Position numbers and translations under genes: made by a program | Part shown: one piece after another, positions 15,175 through 22,546 of the stretch | How positions within the stretch are numbered: position 1 is the first letter of the stretch | How the letters are laid out: each line of letters opens with the position of its first letter | NCBI GenBank assembly: GCA_025450725.1 | Contig: JANWLQ010000024.1 | Span: 1 to 35,300, forward strand | DNA length: 35,300 nucleotides | Reading direction: 5' to 3' | DNA from: Terriglobales bacterium | GTDB lineage: Bacteria; Acidobacteriota; Terriglobia; Terriglobales; SCQP01 | Notes under the pieces: generated by a model | Told to the model about the DNA's origin: nothing | The model's database searches: none | The model's input: only the letters and a program-made list of their open reading frames with translations

Positions 15175-16809
15175 ATGTCCTCGCGCCGGAATTGGCTCGT
15201 CCTGGCCGCCCTTCTCGCCGCTGCCGCGCTCGTGCTCGCGCTGCTTCGCTGGCGCGGCTTTAAGGCCTCCTCGACGCCTACCCGCTTCGAAGCCCACATC
15301 GCCCGTTCCCTCCGCAACTTCGCCATTCCGGCGCGCGAAGCTAATCGCTCCAATCCATTTTCGCGGGACGAGCATGCCCGCGCGGCCGGCCAGCAGTACT
15401 TTTTCTCCCACTGTGCCCTCTGCCATGGCGTCGACGGCCGTGGTGGAACCGCCATCGGCGGCAACGAATATCCTCGCGTGCCCGACCTTCACGGTGCTCC
15501 CACTCAACACCTCACCGATGGCGAGTTGCATTACCTGATTGAGAACGGAGTCCAGCTCTCTGGCATGCCCGCTCTTCCCGGACCTCCCGCCGCCACCGAT
15601 CGCACTGGCTGGCAGCTCGTGACCTTTCTCCGCGGCTTGACTTCGACACCACCCGACGCCGCCGCTCTCGTCTCTGCCCACTATGTCGGCTCAGCCGCCT
15701 GCCGTCCCTGCCACGCCGGCATTTATGACCGTTGGCAAAAAACTCCGATGGCCAACGTTGTCCGCGATCCCAAGCTGTTTCCCCACGCTATCATTCCCGA
15801 TCTCGCCACCAACTCCGTGGCTCCGTTCGCGCTTTCCCAGGTCGCGCTCGTTTACGGCAGCCGATGGAAGCAGCGTTACTTCACCCGAATCGGCAACGAC
15901 TACTATCCTCTTCCCGCGCAGTGGGACGTCGGCACTCGTCAGTGGCTTCCGTATCATGTACCTGACAAAGGCGCTGACTGGTGGGCCGCCTCGTATCCCT
16001 CCGCCAACCTCCAGCGCCCCACCGGACCCACCTGCGACGGATGCCACTCCGTTGCCTACGATATCCAAACCCACCGCCCCGCCGAATGGAACGTCGGCTG
16101 CGAGCGCTGCCATGGACCCGGCGGCGAACACGCCGCCCACCCTACGCCCTCCAACATCCTCAACCCAGCCAGCCTCGACGATGTCGCCTCCGATGACACC
16201 TGCATCCAATGCCACTCCCAGGGTCGTCCACGCACCCCCATCATCAATGGACGCGCCTACGACTGGCCCGTCGGCTACCAAGCCGGCCTCCGCCTCGCCG
16301 ACTACTGGTCTCTTGATAACTCATCCTACGGTCAGAGTGACTTCCTCTATTTCCCGGACGGCACCGCCCACAAAAACCGAATGCAAGGCAACGATTTCGT
16401 CCAGAGCCTGATGTACCGCCGCGGCGTTACCTGCGCCACCTGCCATGACGTACACGGCACCGACAACGTGGCCCAACTCCGCCTTCCTCCCCAGCAGCTC
16501 TGCCTCAGTTGCCACGGCCCCAACTCGCCCAACGGCCCGCATGCCGCCACCATTGCCGAACACACTCACCATGCCGACGGCAGCCCCGGAAGCCAATGCA
16601 TTGCCTGCCACATGCCCAAAATTCAAACCCAGGGCGTCCCCGGCGCCTTCGTCAGCGCGCACACATTCCGTTTCATCCCGCCCGCCTTTACCGACAAATA
16701 CAAAATCCCAAACCCTTGCACCACCTGCCACACCGGTCAATCATCCGACTGGGCCAATCAGGCGCTGCTCCATTGGAGTTCCACCTCGCCGTGGCGCGTA
16801 ATTAAGTAA
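15175..16809 (+). CDS. Nonaheme c-type cytochrome
   Basis: A 544-residue periplasmic protein anchored or exported by an N-terminal hydrophobic segment (about 7-24) after basic residues. I count nine C-x-x-C-H haem sites, at residues 80, 176, 287, 309, 343, 420, 443, 475 and 515. The first, C-A-L-C-H with a following L-S-G-M-P-A methionine ligand, forms a separate mono-haem cytochrome c domain (about 65-155). The other eight belong to a cytochrome c554/doubled-CxxCH type module. Many relatives I know of continue into TPR or HEAT repeats; this one ends soon after the ninth haem. It follows egtD by 11 bases and may be cotranscribed. Its electron donor and acceptor are unknown. Confidence 0.88.
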   Translation: MSSRRNWLVLAALLAAAALVLALLRWRGFKASSTPTRFEAHIARSLRNFAIPAREANRSNPFSRDEHARAAGQQYFFSHCALCHGVDGRGGTAIGGNEYPRVPDLHGAPTQHLTDGELHYLIENGVQLSGMPALPGPPAATDRTGWQLVTFLRGLTSTPPDAAALVSAHYVGSAACRPCHAGIYDRWQKTPMANVVRDPKLFPHAIIPDLATNSVAPFALSQVALVYGSRWKQRYFTRIGNDYYPLPAQWDVGTRQWLPYHVPDKGADWWAASYPSANLQRPTGPTCDGCHSVAYDIQTHRPAEWNVGCERCHGPGGEHAAHPTPSNILNPASLDDVASDDTCIQCHSQGRPRTPIINGRAYDWPVGYQAGLRLADYWSLDNSSYGQSDFLYFPDGTAHKNRMQGNDFVQSLMYRRGVTCATCHDVHGTDNVAQLRLPPQQLCLSCHGPNSPNGPHAATIAEHTHHADGSPGSQCIACHMPKIQTQGVPGAFVSAHTFRFIPPAFTDKYKIPNPCTTCHTGQSSDWANQALLHWSSTSPWRVIK

Positions 16810-16812
16810 TCG

Positions 16813-17271
16813 TCATCGTCTGGTCGCCGCGCTTGCCAGCTCCAGTTGCGCCACATGATGGCGGATGTGGCTCAAATAATCGGTGATCAAAAACTCGAGC
16901 GTCACCGGGGCGTCGCTGCCCACCACGCAAAGGCTCTGCAGTTTGCCCGCCGGAATCCTCGCTACCAATTGCGCGATCGCCAGGTTCGCCGCCGCCCAAA
17001 GCTCGACCAATTCTCCCCACGGACGCTCATGGTAGCCATGCAGCGCGACCCATTCCTTTTGCGCGTAGCCTGGCCCGCTGTAGCTGCCGTCCAGCGCGGC
17101 GCGCACAAAGCGGTTGTGGTTGTTTACCGCCGAGTCGAGCAAGTGGCCGAGAATCTCGCGCCGCGACCACGCGCCAGCGTAGCGCCGCTCCCGGCTGCCA
17201 TCTTCGGAAATGGTATGCAAACTTGCGAGCGTAGCTTCAATCTGCCGCCCAAAATCGGCTGCAAGTGTCAT
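16813..17271 (-). CDS. DinB family protein (DinB_2)
   Basis: A 152-residue four-helix-bundle protein of the DinB/YfiT superfamily. Histidines that would bind metal are visible: H in G-H-L-L-D-S near 50, H in A-L-H-G-Y near 85 and the H-I-R-H-H cluster near 138-142. W-S-R-R-E-I-L-G-H-L is the classic opening of these domains. Known relatives include metal-dependent thiol transferases and the thiol-binding half of EgtB, but the reaction here is unknown. I chose the ATG at 17271; earlier starts run into the divergent thioredoxin-like gene. It is convergent with the cytochrome gene. Confidence 0.85.
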   Translation of the reverse strand: MTLAADFGRQIEATLASLHTISEDGSRERRYAGAWSRREILGHLLDSAVNNHNRFVRAALDGSYSGPGYAQKEWVALHGYHERPWGELVELWAAANLAIAQLVARIPAGKLQSLCVVGSDAPVTLEFLITDYLSHIRHHVAQLELASAATRR

Positions 17272-17294
17272 ATGGGATTCTACCGCCACGCCGC

Positions 17295-17323
17295 TTGACC
17301 GTGGCTCCCCGATGGCGTCTAAT
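17295..17323 (+). promoter_or_regulatory. Promoter of the putative selenoprotein gene (TTGACC-17-TCTAAT)
   Basis: TTGACC (17295-17300) and TCTAAT (17318-17323) each match five of six consensus bases and are 17 bases apart, the best -35/-10 pair in the window. The predicted transcription start falls on the ATG at 17330, so the mRNA would be leaderless. Confidence 0.6.
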
Positions 17324-17329
17324 TGAATC

Positions 17330-17899
17330 ATGCTGGTCAATTGGAATCGCACCGACGTGGACGCCGCGCTCGCCCAGGCGCAGCAGTCCTCGCGACCCAT
17401 CCTGCTCGACTTCAGCGCCGCGCCGCATTGATCCGCCTGCGCTCGGCTGGAAGCCGAGGATTACTCTGACCCCGCCACCGCCGACTACATCAACCGCGAG
17501 TTCGTCCCGGTCGAGGCCCACATCAAGGAAAATCCCGCCTGGTTCAAGCGCTTCAGCGTAGCCTGGACCCCAACCTTCATCGTCCTCGACCCCTCCGGCC
17601 GCGAACAATTCCGCAGCGAAGGCTATCTTCCGCCGCGCGAATTTCGCGCCGCGCTCGCCCTCGGCCACGCCCGGGCCGCCTTTCAGCAGAAAAAGTTCGA
17701 CCTCTCCGAGCGGGAATTCCGCCAGTTAATCGAGCAGTATCCCGACACCGCTGCCGCGCCTGAGGCACTCTACTGGGCCACCGTGAGCGGCTACCAGCGC
17801 GACCACGACCCCAAACGGTTCCGCCCCCTGGCGGAAGAACTCCAGCAAAAATACCCCGGCAGCATTTGGACCAAGAAAGCCGCCTTCTGGCTGGGTTAA
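17330..17899 (+). CDS. Putative selenoprotein: thioredoxin-like protein with UxxC redox motif (in-frame TGA)
   Basis: Read through one TGA (17429-17431, codon 34) this gives a 189-residue protein. Residues 1-105 follow a thioredoxin fold: P-I-L-L-D-F-S-A-A-P-H then the TGA, then S-A-C (Cys37), so the motif is U-S-A-C in the CxxC position. The cis-proline is in W-T-P-T-F-I-V-L-D (Pro81), followed by P-S-G-R-E and G-Y-L-P-P-R-E-F. Residues 105-189 are helical and TPR-like (F-R-Q-L-I-E-Q-Y-P-D-T...A-L-Y-W), ending in W-T-K-K-A-A-F-W-L. A hairpin fitting a bacterial SECIS follows the TGA. The TAA stop overlaps the convergent waaA stop by 3 bases. No signal peptide is seen. Alternative: a Cys codon (TGC/TGT) mutated to TGA, or a sequencing error. 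Confidence 0.75.
17429..17458 (+). promoter_or_regulatory. Candidate UGA(Sec) codon and bacterial SECIS hairpin
   Basis: After the TGA (17429-17431) come 16 bases and then the loop of a perfect hairpin: CTCGGC (17442-17447), loop TGGAA (17448-17452), GCCGAG (17453-17458). As I recall the bacterial SECIS rules, the loop should lie about 16-37 bases from UGA, be short, and have a G within its first two bases. All three hold here (loop starts U-G). Confidence 0.65.
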
Positions 17900-19182
17900 C
17901 TCCCCACCGCGGCCGGCTTTTCCGTCATCAGCAGATCAATCGCCTCGAGCGCCCGTCCCGTCGCGCCCCGCTGCGATTCCAGCAGCGCCCGCGCGGCGCC
18001 GCCCACCCGGGTCCGCAATTCGTTGTCGTCCAGCAGCCGCTGCCATACATGCGCCAGCTCATGCGCGCTGCCCGCGCGCAGCGCCGCCCCCACGGCCAGA
18101 AACTGCTCCGCAATGGCGGCGAAGTTCTCCATGTGCGGACCGAAAATCACCGGTACACCCCAATACGCCGGCTCCAAAATGTTGTGCCCTCCGTGGGCCG
18201 CCAGGCTGCCGCCGATGAAGGCCGACTCCGCCAACTGATAGACCGTCGCCAGCTCCCCCAACGAATCGAGCAGCAGCACTCCGCCCACGTGCAGCCCGGC
18301 CGTCTCGATCTGAGAACGTTTGGTCCACGCCAGCCCCCGCCCCGCCACCAACTCCCCCGCTTCCTGAAATCGCTGCGGATGCCGCGGCGCCAGTACCAGC
18401 AGCATCGTCTCCGGCCGAGCCGCCGTCTTCAGCAGGCGCTGGTACGCATCGAGCACCGGCCCCTCTTCGCCCTCCATCGTGCTGCCCGCCACCAACACCC
18501 GCGTAATCCCCGCCGCCGCCAACTTCCCCGACAGCGTCCGCAAAAACCCCGACTGCGCCGGTGGAATCAAATCGAATTTCAAATTGCCCGCCACCTGCAC
18601 CCGGCTTGCGTCCGCGCCCAAATCCAGCACCCGCTCGGCGTCCGTCGCAGTCTGCATCAAAAAATGCGCGCCGCCCAGTGTCGGCCGCAGCCACCGCCGC
18701 ACCAGCCGGTACCGCGCGTAGCTGCGCCCTGACACCCGGCCGTTGATGAACATCACCGGTACACCGCGCAGCCGCGCCTCGCGCAGAAAATTCGGCCAAA
18801 TCTCGGTCTCGGCGATCAGCACCAGTTCCGGCCGGATGGCGTCAAACGAGCGCCGCACCACATGCCTGAAGTCTAAAGGAAAATAAAAAATCCGGTCTGC
18901 CTGAATCCGTCGCTCCGCCACGCTGCGCCCCGTCGCCGTTGTCACCGACAGCACCACCGCCCGCGCCGGATAGCGGTCCCGCAACTGCCCAATTAACCGC
19001 TCCACCGCCAGTGCCTCGCCCACCGACACGGCGTGGATCCAAATCGTCCCCCGCCCCGCCCCGCGCACCCTGCCGAAGCGCTCCCCCACACAGCGCGTGT
19101 AGCGTCCGTCCGGCGTGTCGCGCAGCAACAGCCACGGCGTCAGCGCCACCAGTCCGCAGGCCAGTATGAAAGAGTAAATCAA
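17896..19182 (-). CDS. waaA: 3-deoxy-D-manno-octulosonic acid (Kdo) transferase
   Basis: Adds Kdo to lipid A precursor at the inner membrane, so the host makes LPS. The 428-residue protein has an N-terminal membrane anchor (about 2-19), then I-W-I-H-A-V-S-V-G-E near 47-56 with the catalytic glutamate, an N-terminal GT-B domain (I-A-E-T-E-I-W-P-N near 123-131, F-I-N-G-R-V-S near 143-149), and a C-terminal domain with G-G-S-L-A-A-H-G-G-H-N-I-L-E-P near 320-335 and F-G-P-H-M-E-N-F. The start appears to be TTG at 19182, as no ATG or GTG lies near a sensible N-terminus. It is convergent with the putative selenoprotein gene and divergent from uvrD. Confidence 0.93.
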   Translation of the reverse strand: MIYSFILACGLVALTPWLLLRDTPDGRYTRCVGERFGRVRGAGRGTIWIHAVSVGEALAVERLIGQLRDRYPARAVVLSVTTATGRSVAERRIQADRIFYFPLDFRHVVRRSFDAIRPELVLIAETEIWPNFLREARLRGVPVMFINGRVSGRSYARYRLVRRWLRPTLGGAHFLMQTATDAERVLDLGADASRVQVAGNLKFDLIPPAQSGFLRTLSGKLAAAGITRVLVAGSTMEGEEGPVLDAYQRLLKTAARPETMLLVLAPRHPQRFQEAGELVAGRGLAWTKRSQIETAGLHVGGVLLLDSLGELATVYQLAESAFIGGSLAAHGGHNILEPAYWGVPVIFGPHMENFAAIAEQFLAVGAALRAGSAHELAHVWQRLLDDNELRTRVGGAARALLESQRGATGRALEAIDLLMTEKPAAVGS

Positions 19183-19194
19183 GGTTCCGGCTGT

Positions 19195-19200
19195 TAAAAT
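19195..19200 (+). promoter_or_regulatory. -10 hexamer TAAAAT of uvrD/pcrA
   Basis: TAAAAT ends 5 bases before the GTG start at 19206, again a leaderless arrangement. No good -35 is visible. Confidence 0.45.
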
Positions 19201-19205
19201 GAAAT

Positions 19206-21500
19206 GTGTCCCTGCTCGCCGAACTCAATCCCCAACAGCGCGCCGCGGTCGAGCATGTCGAGGGCCCGCTGCTGATTCTCGCCGGCGCCGGCAGCGGCAA
19301 GACTCGCGTCATCACGCATCGTATCGCTCATCTCATTGCCCATTATCGCATCCCGGCCTCTTCGATCCTGGCGATGACCTTCACCAACAAGGCCGCCGAG
19401 GAAATGCAATCCCGCGTCGCCTCGCTGCTCAGCTATGAGGCCTACGCCCAGCCCCAGCTCTCGACCTTCCACTCCTTCTGTGTGCGTTCTCTCCGCCGCG
19501 ACTATCCCGCCATCGGCGGCAAGCGTGACTTCGTCATCTACGCCGACGACGAACAACTGCGCCTGATCAAAACGCTGGTCAAGTCCCTCGGCCTCGACGA
19601 CAAGTCCTTCGCCCCGCGCCAGGTCTTAAGCAAAATCTCCGGCGCCAAAAACCGAGGCCTATCGCCGCGGCAGTACCTCGCCATGGCCAGCGACCCCAAG
19701 CACGAACGCATCGCCATGCTTTATGAGCGCTACCAAAACGGCCTCCGCCTCGCCAACGCCCTCGACTTCGACGATCTGCTGCTGGAAACCGAGCGCCTGC
19801 TCCGCCAAAGCCCCGAAGTCGCCGAGCGCTACAACCAGCGCTATCCCTACATCATGATTGACGAATATCAGGACACCAACCGTCCCCAGTACGAGTTAAT
19901 GCGCCTGCTCACCAGTAAAACGCAAAACCTATGCGTCGTCGGCGACGAGGACCAAAGCATCTATTCCTGGCGCGGCGCCGACATCCGCAATATCCTCGAT
20001 TTCGAGCGTGACTACCCCTCCACCCGGGTCATCCGCCTCGAACAAAACTACCGCTCGACCAAAAACATTCTTGAAGCCGCCTCCTCGGTCGTCGCCAACA
20101 ACGTCGAACGCAAAGGCAAGGTCCTCTGGACCCAGGCCGAAGCCGGCCCCAAAGTCGGCTACTATCTCGCCCCCGAGGCCGAAGGCGAAGCCCTCTTCGC
20201 CGCTGAAACCATCCGCGCCTCGCTCGCCGCGAATCCCAGTCGTTCCATCGCCATTCTCTACCGCACCAACGCCCAGTCCCGCCTTTTCGAAGAGGCCTTA
20301 CGCCGCTACGGTCTCGCCTACCGCGTCATCGGCGGCTTCAGCTTTTACGAACGCGCCGAGGTGCGCGACATCCTCGCCTACCTCCGCGTGGCCGCCAACC
20401 CCGCAGACTCGATCGGCCTGCTGCGCATCATCAACACGCCCACTCGCGGCATCGGCAAGTCCACCGTTGACTCCCTCGAACACTTCGCGCTCGAACAGAA
20501 CCTCAGTCTGCTGCAAGCCATCGAGCGCGGCCTCGAGCGCACAGCCGGCCTCACCCCCCGCGCCCTGCAATCTCTCGCCGAGTTTTACAAACTCATGGCC
20601 GAACTCCGCACCCTGGCGCTCGTCCCCACCCCGGTGGACGAAATGGTCAAGCGCATCATCGAACGCACCGGCTACGCCAAGATGCTGCAAGCCGAAGCCA
20701 CGCCCGAGGCCGAAGGCCGCTTGGAGAATCTGAACGAACTCATCAACGCCGCCACCGACGCCGCCGCCCGCGGCGAGGACATTGCCGGTTTCCTCGACCA
20801 CGCCGCTCTCATCAGCGATCAGGACGACTACGACCCCACCGCCGCCGTCCAGCTCATGTCGCTGCACGCCGCCAAGGGGCTCGAATTCGCCACCGTTTTC
20901 CTCGCCGGCTTGGAAGAAGGCCTCTTCCCCCACAGCCGCACTTCCCAAAGTCCGAATGAGCTCGAAGAAGAGCGCCGCCTCTGCTACGTCGGCATGACCC
21001 GCGCCCGCCAACAGCTCTATCTCACCCACGCAGCCCGCCGTCGCCGCTACGCCGGCCAGGCCAGCGAACCCTCCCTGCCCTCGCGCTTTCTCAGCGAGGT
21101 GCCCCAGGCACTTTTGCAGGATCTATCGCCCGCCGCCGCCCCCCTCGGCCGCCGTTACGTCACGGAAGGTTATAACCAGGACGAATGCCCGAAACCCTTT
21201 GCCGCCTCCGGCCGTCCTACCTATAACTCGGTGGAAAGTATCCACCAGTTCTTTCAACGCCCCGGAACCCAGCGTCCGCCGGCTTTCGACCCGCCGGCCG
21301 TGCCGCCTCGCGCCGCCGCCGGCTCGAATGTCAAACTCCCCCTGTCGCGCACGGGGGCGCGCGTCCGCCACGCTAAGTTCGGCGTCGGCACCGTGCTGCG
21401 CGTCGAGGGCGAGGGCGACCAAACCAAGCTCACCATCTCGTTCCCCGGTTACGGACTGAAAAAACTCGTCGAGAAAATGGCCGGCCTGCAGCCGGCATAA
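19206..21500 (+). CDS. uvrD: UvrD/PcrA-type superfamily 1 DNA helicase
   Basis: ATP-dependent 3'-5' helicase of nucleotide excision and mismatch repair. The 764 residues carry all SF1A motifs: A-G-A-G-S-G-K-T (26-33), F-T-N-K-A-A-E-E-M, D-E-Y-Q-D-T-N, V-V-G-D-E-D-Q-S-I-Y-S-W-R-G-A, Y-R-S-T-K-N-I-L, L-M-S-L-H-A-A-K-G-L-E-F and Y-V-G-M-T-R-A-R. The last 60 residues form the PcrA/UvrD C-terminal Tudor-like domain (G-A-R-V-R-H-A-K-F-G-V-G-T-V), which in relatives contacts RNA polymerase. GTG at 19206 begins the standard L-x-x-L-N-P-Q-Q-R-A-A-V. The next gene starts 9 bases later. Confidence 0.95.
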   Translation: MSLLAELNPQQRAAVEHVEGPLLILAGAGSGKTRVITHRIAHLIAHYRIPASSILAMTFTNKAAEEMQSRVASLLSYEAYAQPQLSTFHSFCVRSLRRDYPAIGGKRDFVIYADDEQLRLIKTLVKSLGLDDKSFAPRQVLSKISGAKNRGLSPRQYLAMASDPKHERIAMLYERYQNGLRLANALDFDDLLLETERLLRQSPEVAERYNQRYPYIMIDEYQDTNRPQYELMRLLTSKTQNLCVVGDEDQSIYSWRGADIRNILDFERDYPSTRVIRLEQNYRSTKNILEAASSVVANNVERKGKVLWTQAEAGPKVGYYLAPEAEGEALFAAETIRASLAANPSRSIAILYRTNAQSRLFEEALRRYGLAYRVIGGFSFYERAEVRDILAYLRVAANPADSIGLLRIINTPTRGIGKSTVDSLEHFALEQNLSLLQAIERGLERTAGLTPRALQSLAEFYKLMAELRTLALVPTPVDEMVKRIIERTGYAKMLQAEATPEAEGRLENLNELINAATDAAARGEDIAGFLDHAALISDQDDYDPTAAVQLMSLHAAKGLEFATVFLAGLEEGLFPHSRTSQSPNELEEERRLCYVGMTRARQQLYLTHAARRRRYAGQASEPSLPSRFLSEVPQALLQDLSPAAAPLGRRYVTEGYNQDECPKPFAASGRPTYNSVESIHQFFQRPGTQRPPAFDPPAVPPRAAAGSNVKLPLSRTGARVRHAKFGVGTVLRVEGEGDQTKLTISFPGYGLKKLVEKMAGLQPA

Positions 21501-21509
21501 AGGTAAACA

Positions 21510-22247
21510 ATGCTGGCATTCGCACTGCTGCTGCTCACTCCTCTTCAAACCGCCTCGAACATTCACGCCAAAGAGTTGGTCTCGAGCGCCATCGCGATCA
21601 TGGGCGGCGATCATTACCTGCAGGCCAACGAGCGCAGCGGCAACGGACGCGTCTACACGTTTACCTCGACCGGCGATCTCGCCACCCCCGGAGACGTTTT
21701 CTGGAGCTACTACCGCTTTCCCTCCGACGAACGCATCGAGCTGACCAAGCACCACAGCATCATCTACATCTACTCCGCCGACCGCGGATGGGAAATCACC
21801 TACAAAGGCGTCGCCCCCATGCTGCGCAAGCAGTTGACCGCCTACCAGGACGCCAGCCGCCACTCCCTCGACGTAATTTTAAAAACCTGGGTCGGCAACC
21901 CGCAAACCCTAATGCTGTACCAGGGCCTGTCGAGCATAGACCAGGCCCAGGTCGAGTCCGTCGCCTTCACCACCGGCGACGGCGACAACGCCGTGGTCGA
22001 TTTCTCGATCACCACCCACCTCCCGCTGCGCGTCCATTGGCGTCGCGAAGATCCCGATACTGGCGGCCATTACGAGGAATCGGTAATCTACGGCAACTGG
22101 GTCCGCATCGGCGCGATCTACACCCCCTTCGCCCTCGACCACTTCGAAGGCACCCAGCGCGTCGACCAGCGCTTCTATACCAACGTCAGCTTCGCCCCCT
22201 TCCCCGATTCAATGTTCCAACCCACTCCCATCGGCAAGAAGCACTAA
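21510..22247 (+). CDS. Secreted protein of unknown function, LolA-like fold possible
   Basis: A 245-residue protein with a short signal peptide (M-L-A-F-A-L-L-L-L-T-P-L-Q-T-A, cut near 16). The rest alternates beta strands and turns. Its layout resembles acidobacterial outer-membrane lipoprotein-sorting-like domains: N-x-x-x-x-x-x-G-R-V-Y-T-F, then V-F-W-S-Y-Y-R-F-P-S-D-E-R-I-E, W-E-I-T-Y-K-G, and a C-terminal strand G-N-W-V-R-I-G-A-I-Y-T-P-F. I cannot assign a function. It follows uvrD by 9 bases and is closed by a strong hairpin at 22252. Confidence 0.75.
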   Translation: MLAFALLLLTPLQTASNIHAKELVSSAIAIMGGDHYLQANERSGNGRVYTFTSTGDLATPGDVFWSYYRFPSDERIELTKHHSIIYIYSADRGWEITYKGVAPMLRKQLTAYQDASRHSLDVILKTWVGNPQTLMLYQGLSSIDQAQVESVAFTTGDGDNAVVDFSITTHLPLRVHWRREDPDTGGHYEESVIYGNWVRIGAIYTPFALDHFEGTQRVDQRFYTNVSFAPFPDSMFQPTPIGKKH

Positions 22248-22251
22248 ATAG

Positions 22252-22287
22252 CTGCGGGGCCCGGCGCAAATGTGCCGGGCCCCGCAG
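22252..22287. terminator. Strong hairpin, 14-bp perfect stem
   Basis: Arms CTGCGGGGCCCGGC (22252-22265) and its exact complement (22274-22287) around an 8-base loop. It begins 5 bases after the stop of the secreted protein gene. No T-run follows on the plus strand, but the stem is the most stable structure in the window and lies between convergent units, so it probably ends transcripts from both sides. Confidence 0.7.
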
Positions 22288-22303
22288 TGAAATCAAATCC
22301 CTT

Positions 22304-22546
22304 TCAAAGGCTGTTGAGCAAGTATCGCGCTTGCGCGATCACTTGCTGCGCGATCGCTGGCGGCACCCGACCCGAGTTCACCATCCCGTTGAGCTGATTG
22401 ATGAACGCGCCCAGTTGCCCGGAGGCTGCGTTGGTATTCCCCTTGGCCACTGACGCCAGTGCGTTCGGGGCCTTCGTGAGCAGCGCGCCCGAGTTCCCCG
22501 AAAGCGCCGCCGGAAGTCTTTGTAGTGGCGAAGTCGGGCTTCTCCG
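22304..22546 (-). pseudogene. FIMAH-like domain remnant without a start
   Basis: One minus-strand frame reads a protein-like C-terminus of about 75 residues ending N-S-L-TGA at 22304-22306. Its core A-L-A-S-V-A-K-G-N-T-N-A-A-S-G-Q-L-G-A-F-I-N-Q in pieces, then V-N-S-G-R-V and a final helix, matches what I know of the FIMAH domain at the C-terminus of large exported proteins. The frame is closed by a TAG right where guaB ends and has no ATG; only a weak internal GTG. I read it as the 3' remnant of a lost gene. It fills most of the longest gene-free stretch (22248-22546). Confidence 0.5.

Noticed and set aside
17429-17431. General stop-codon reassignment, suggested by TGA, TAA and TAG each interrupting a gene
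   Set aside because: All three codons also end intact genes in this window (for example TAA of apt, TAG of guaB, TGA of enolase), so no codon is globally reassigned. Only the TGA has a Cys-position and SECIS context.
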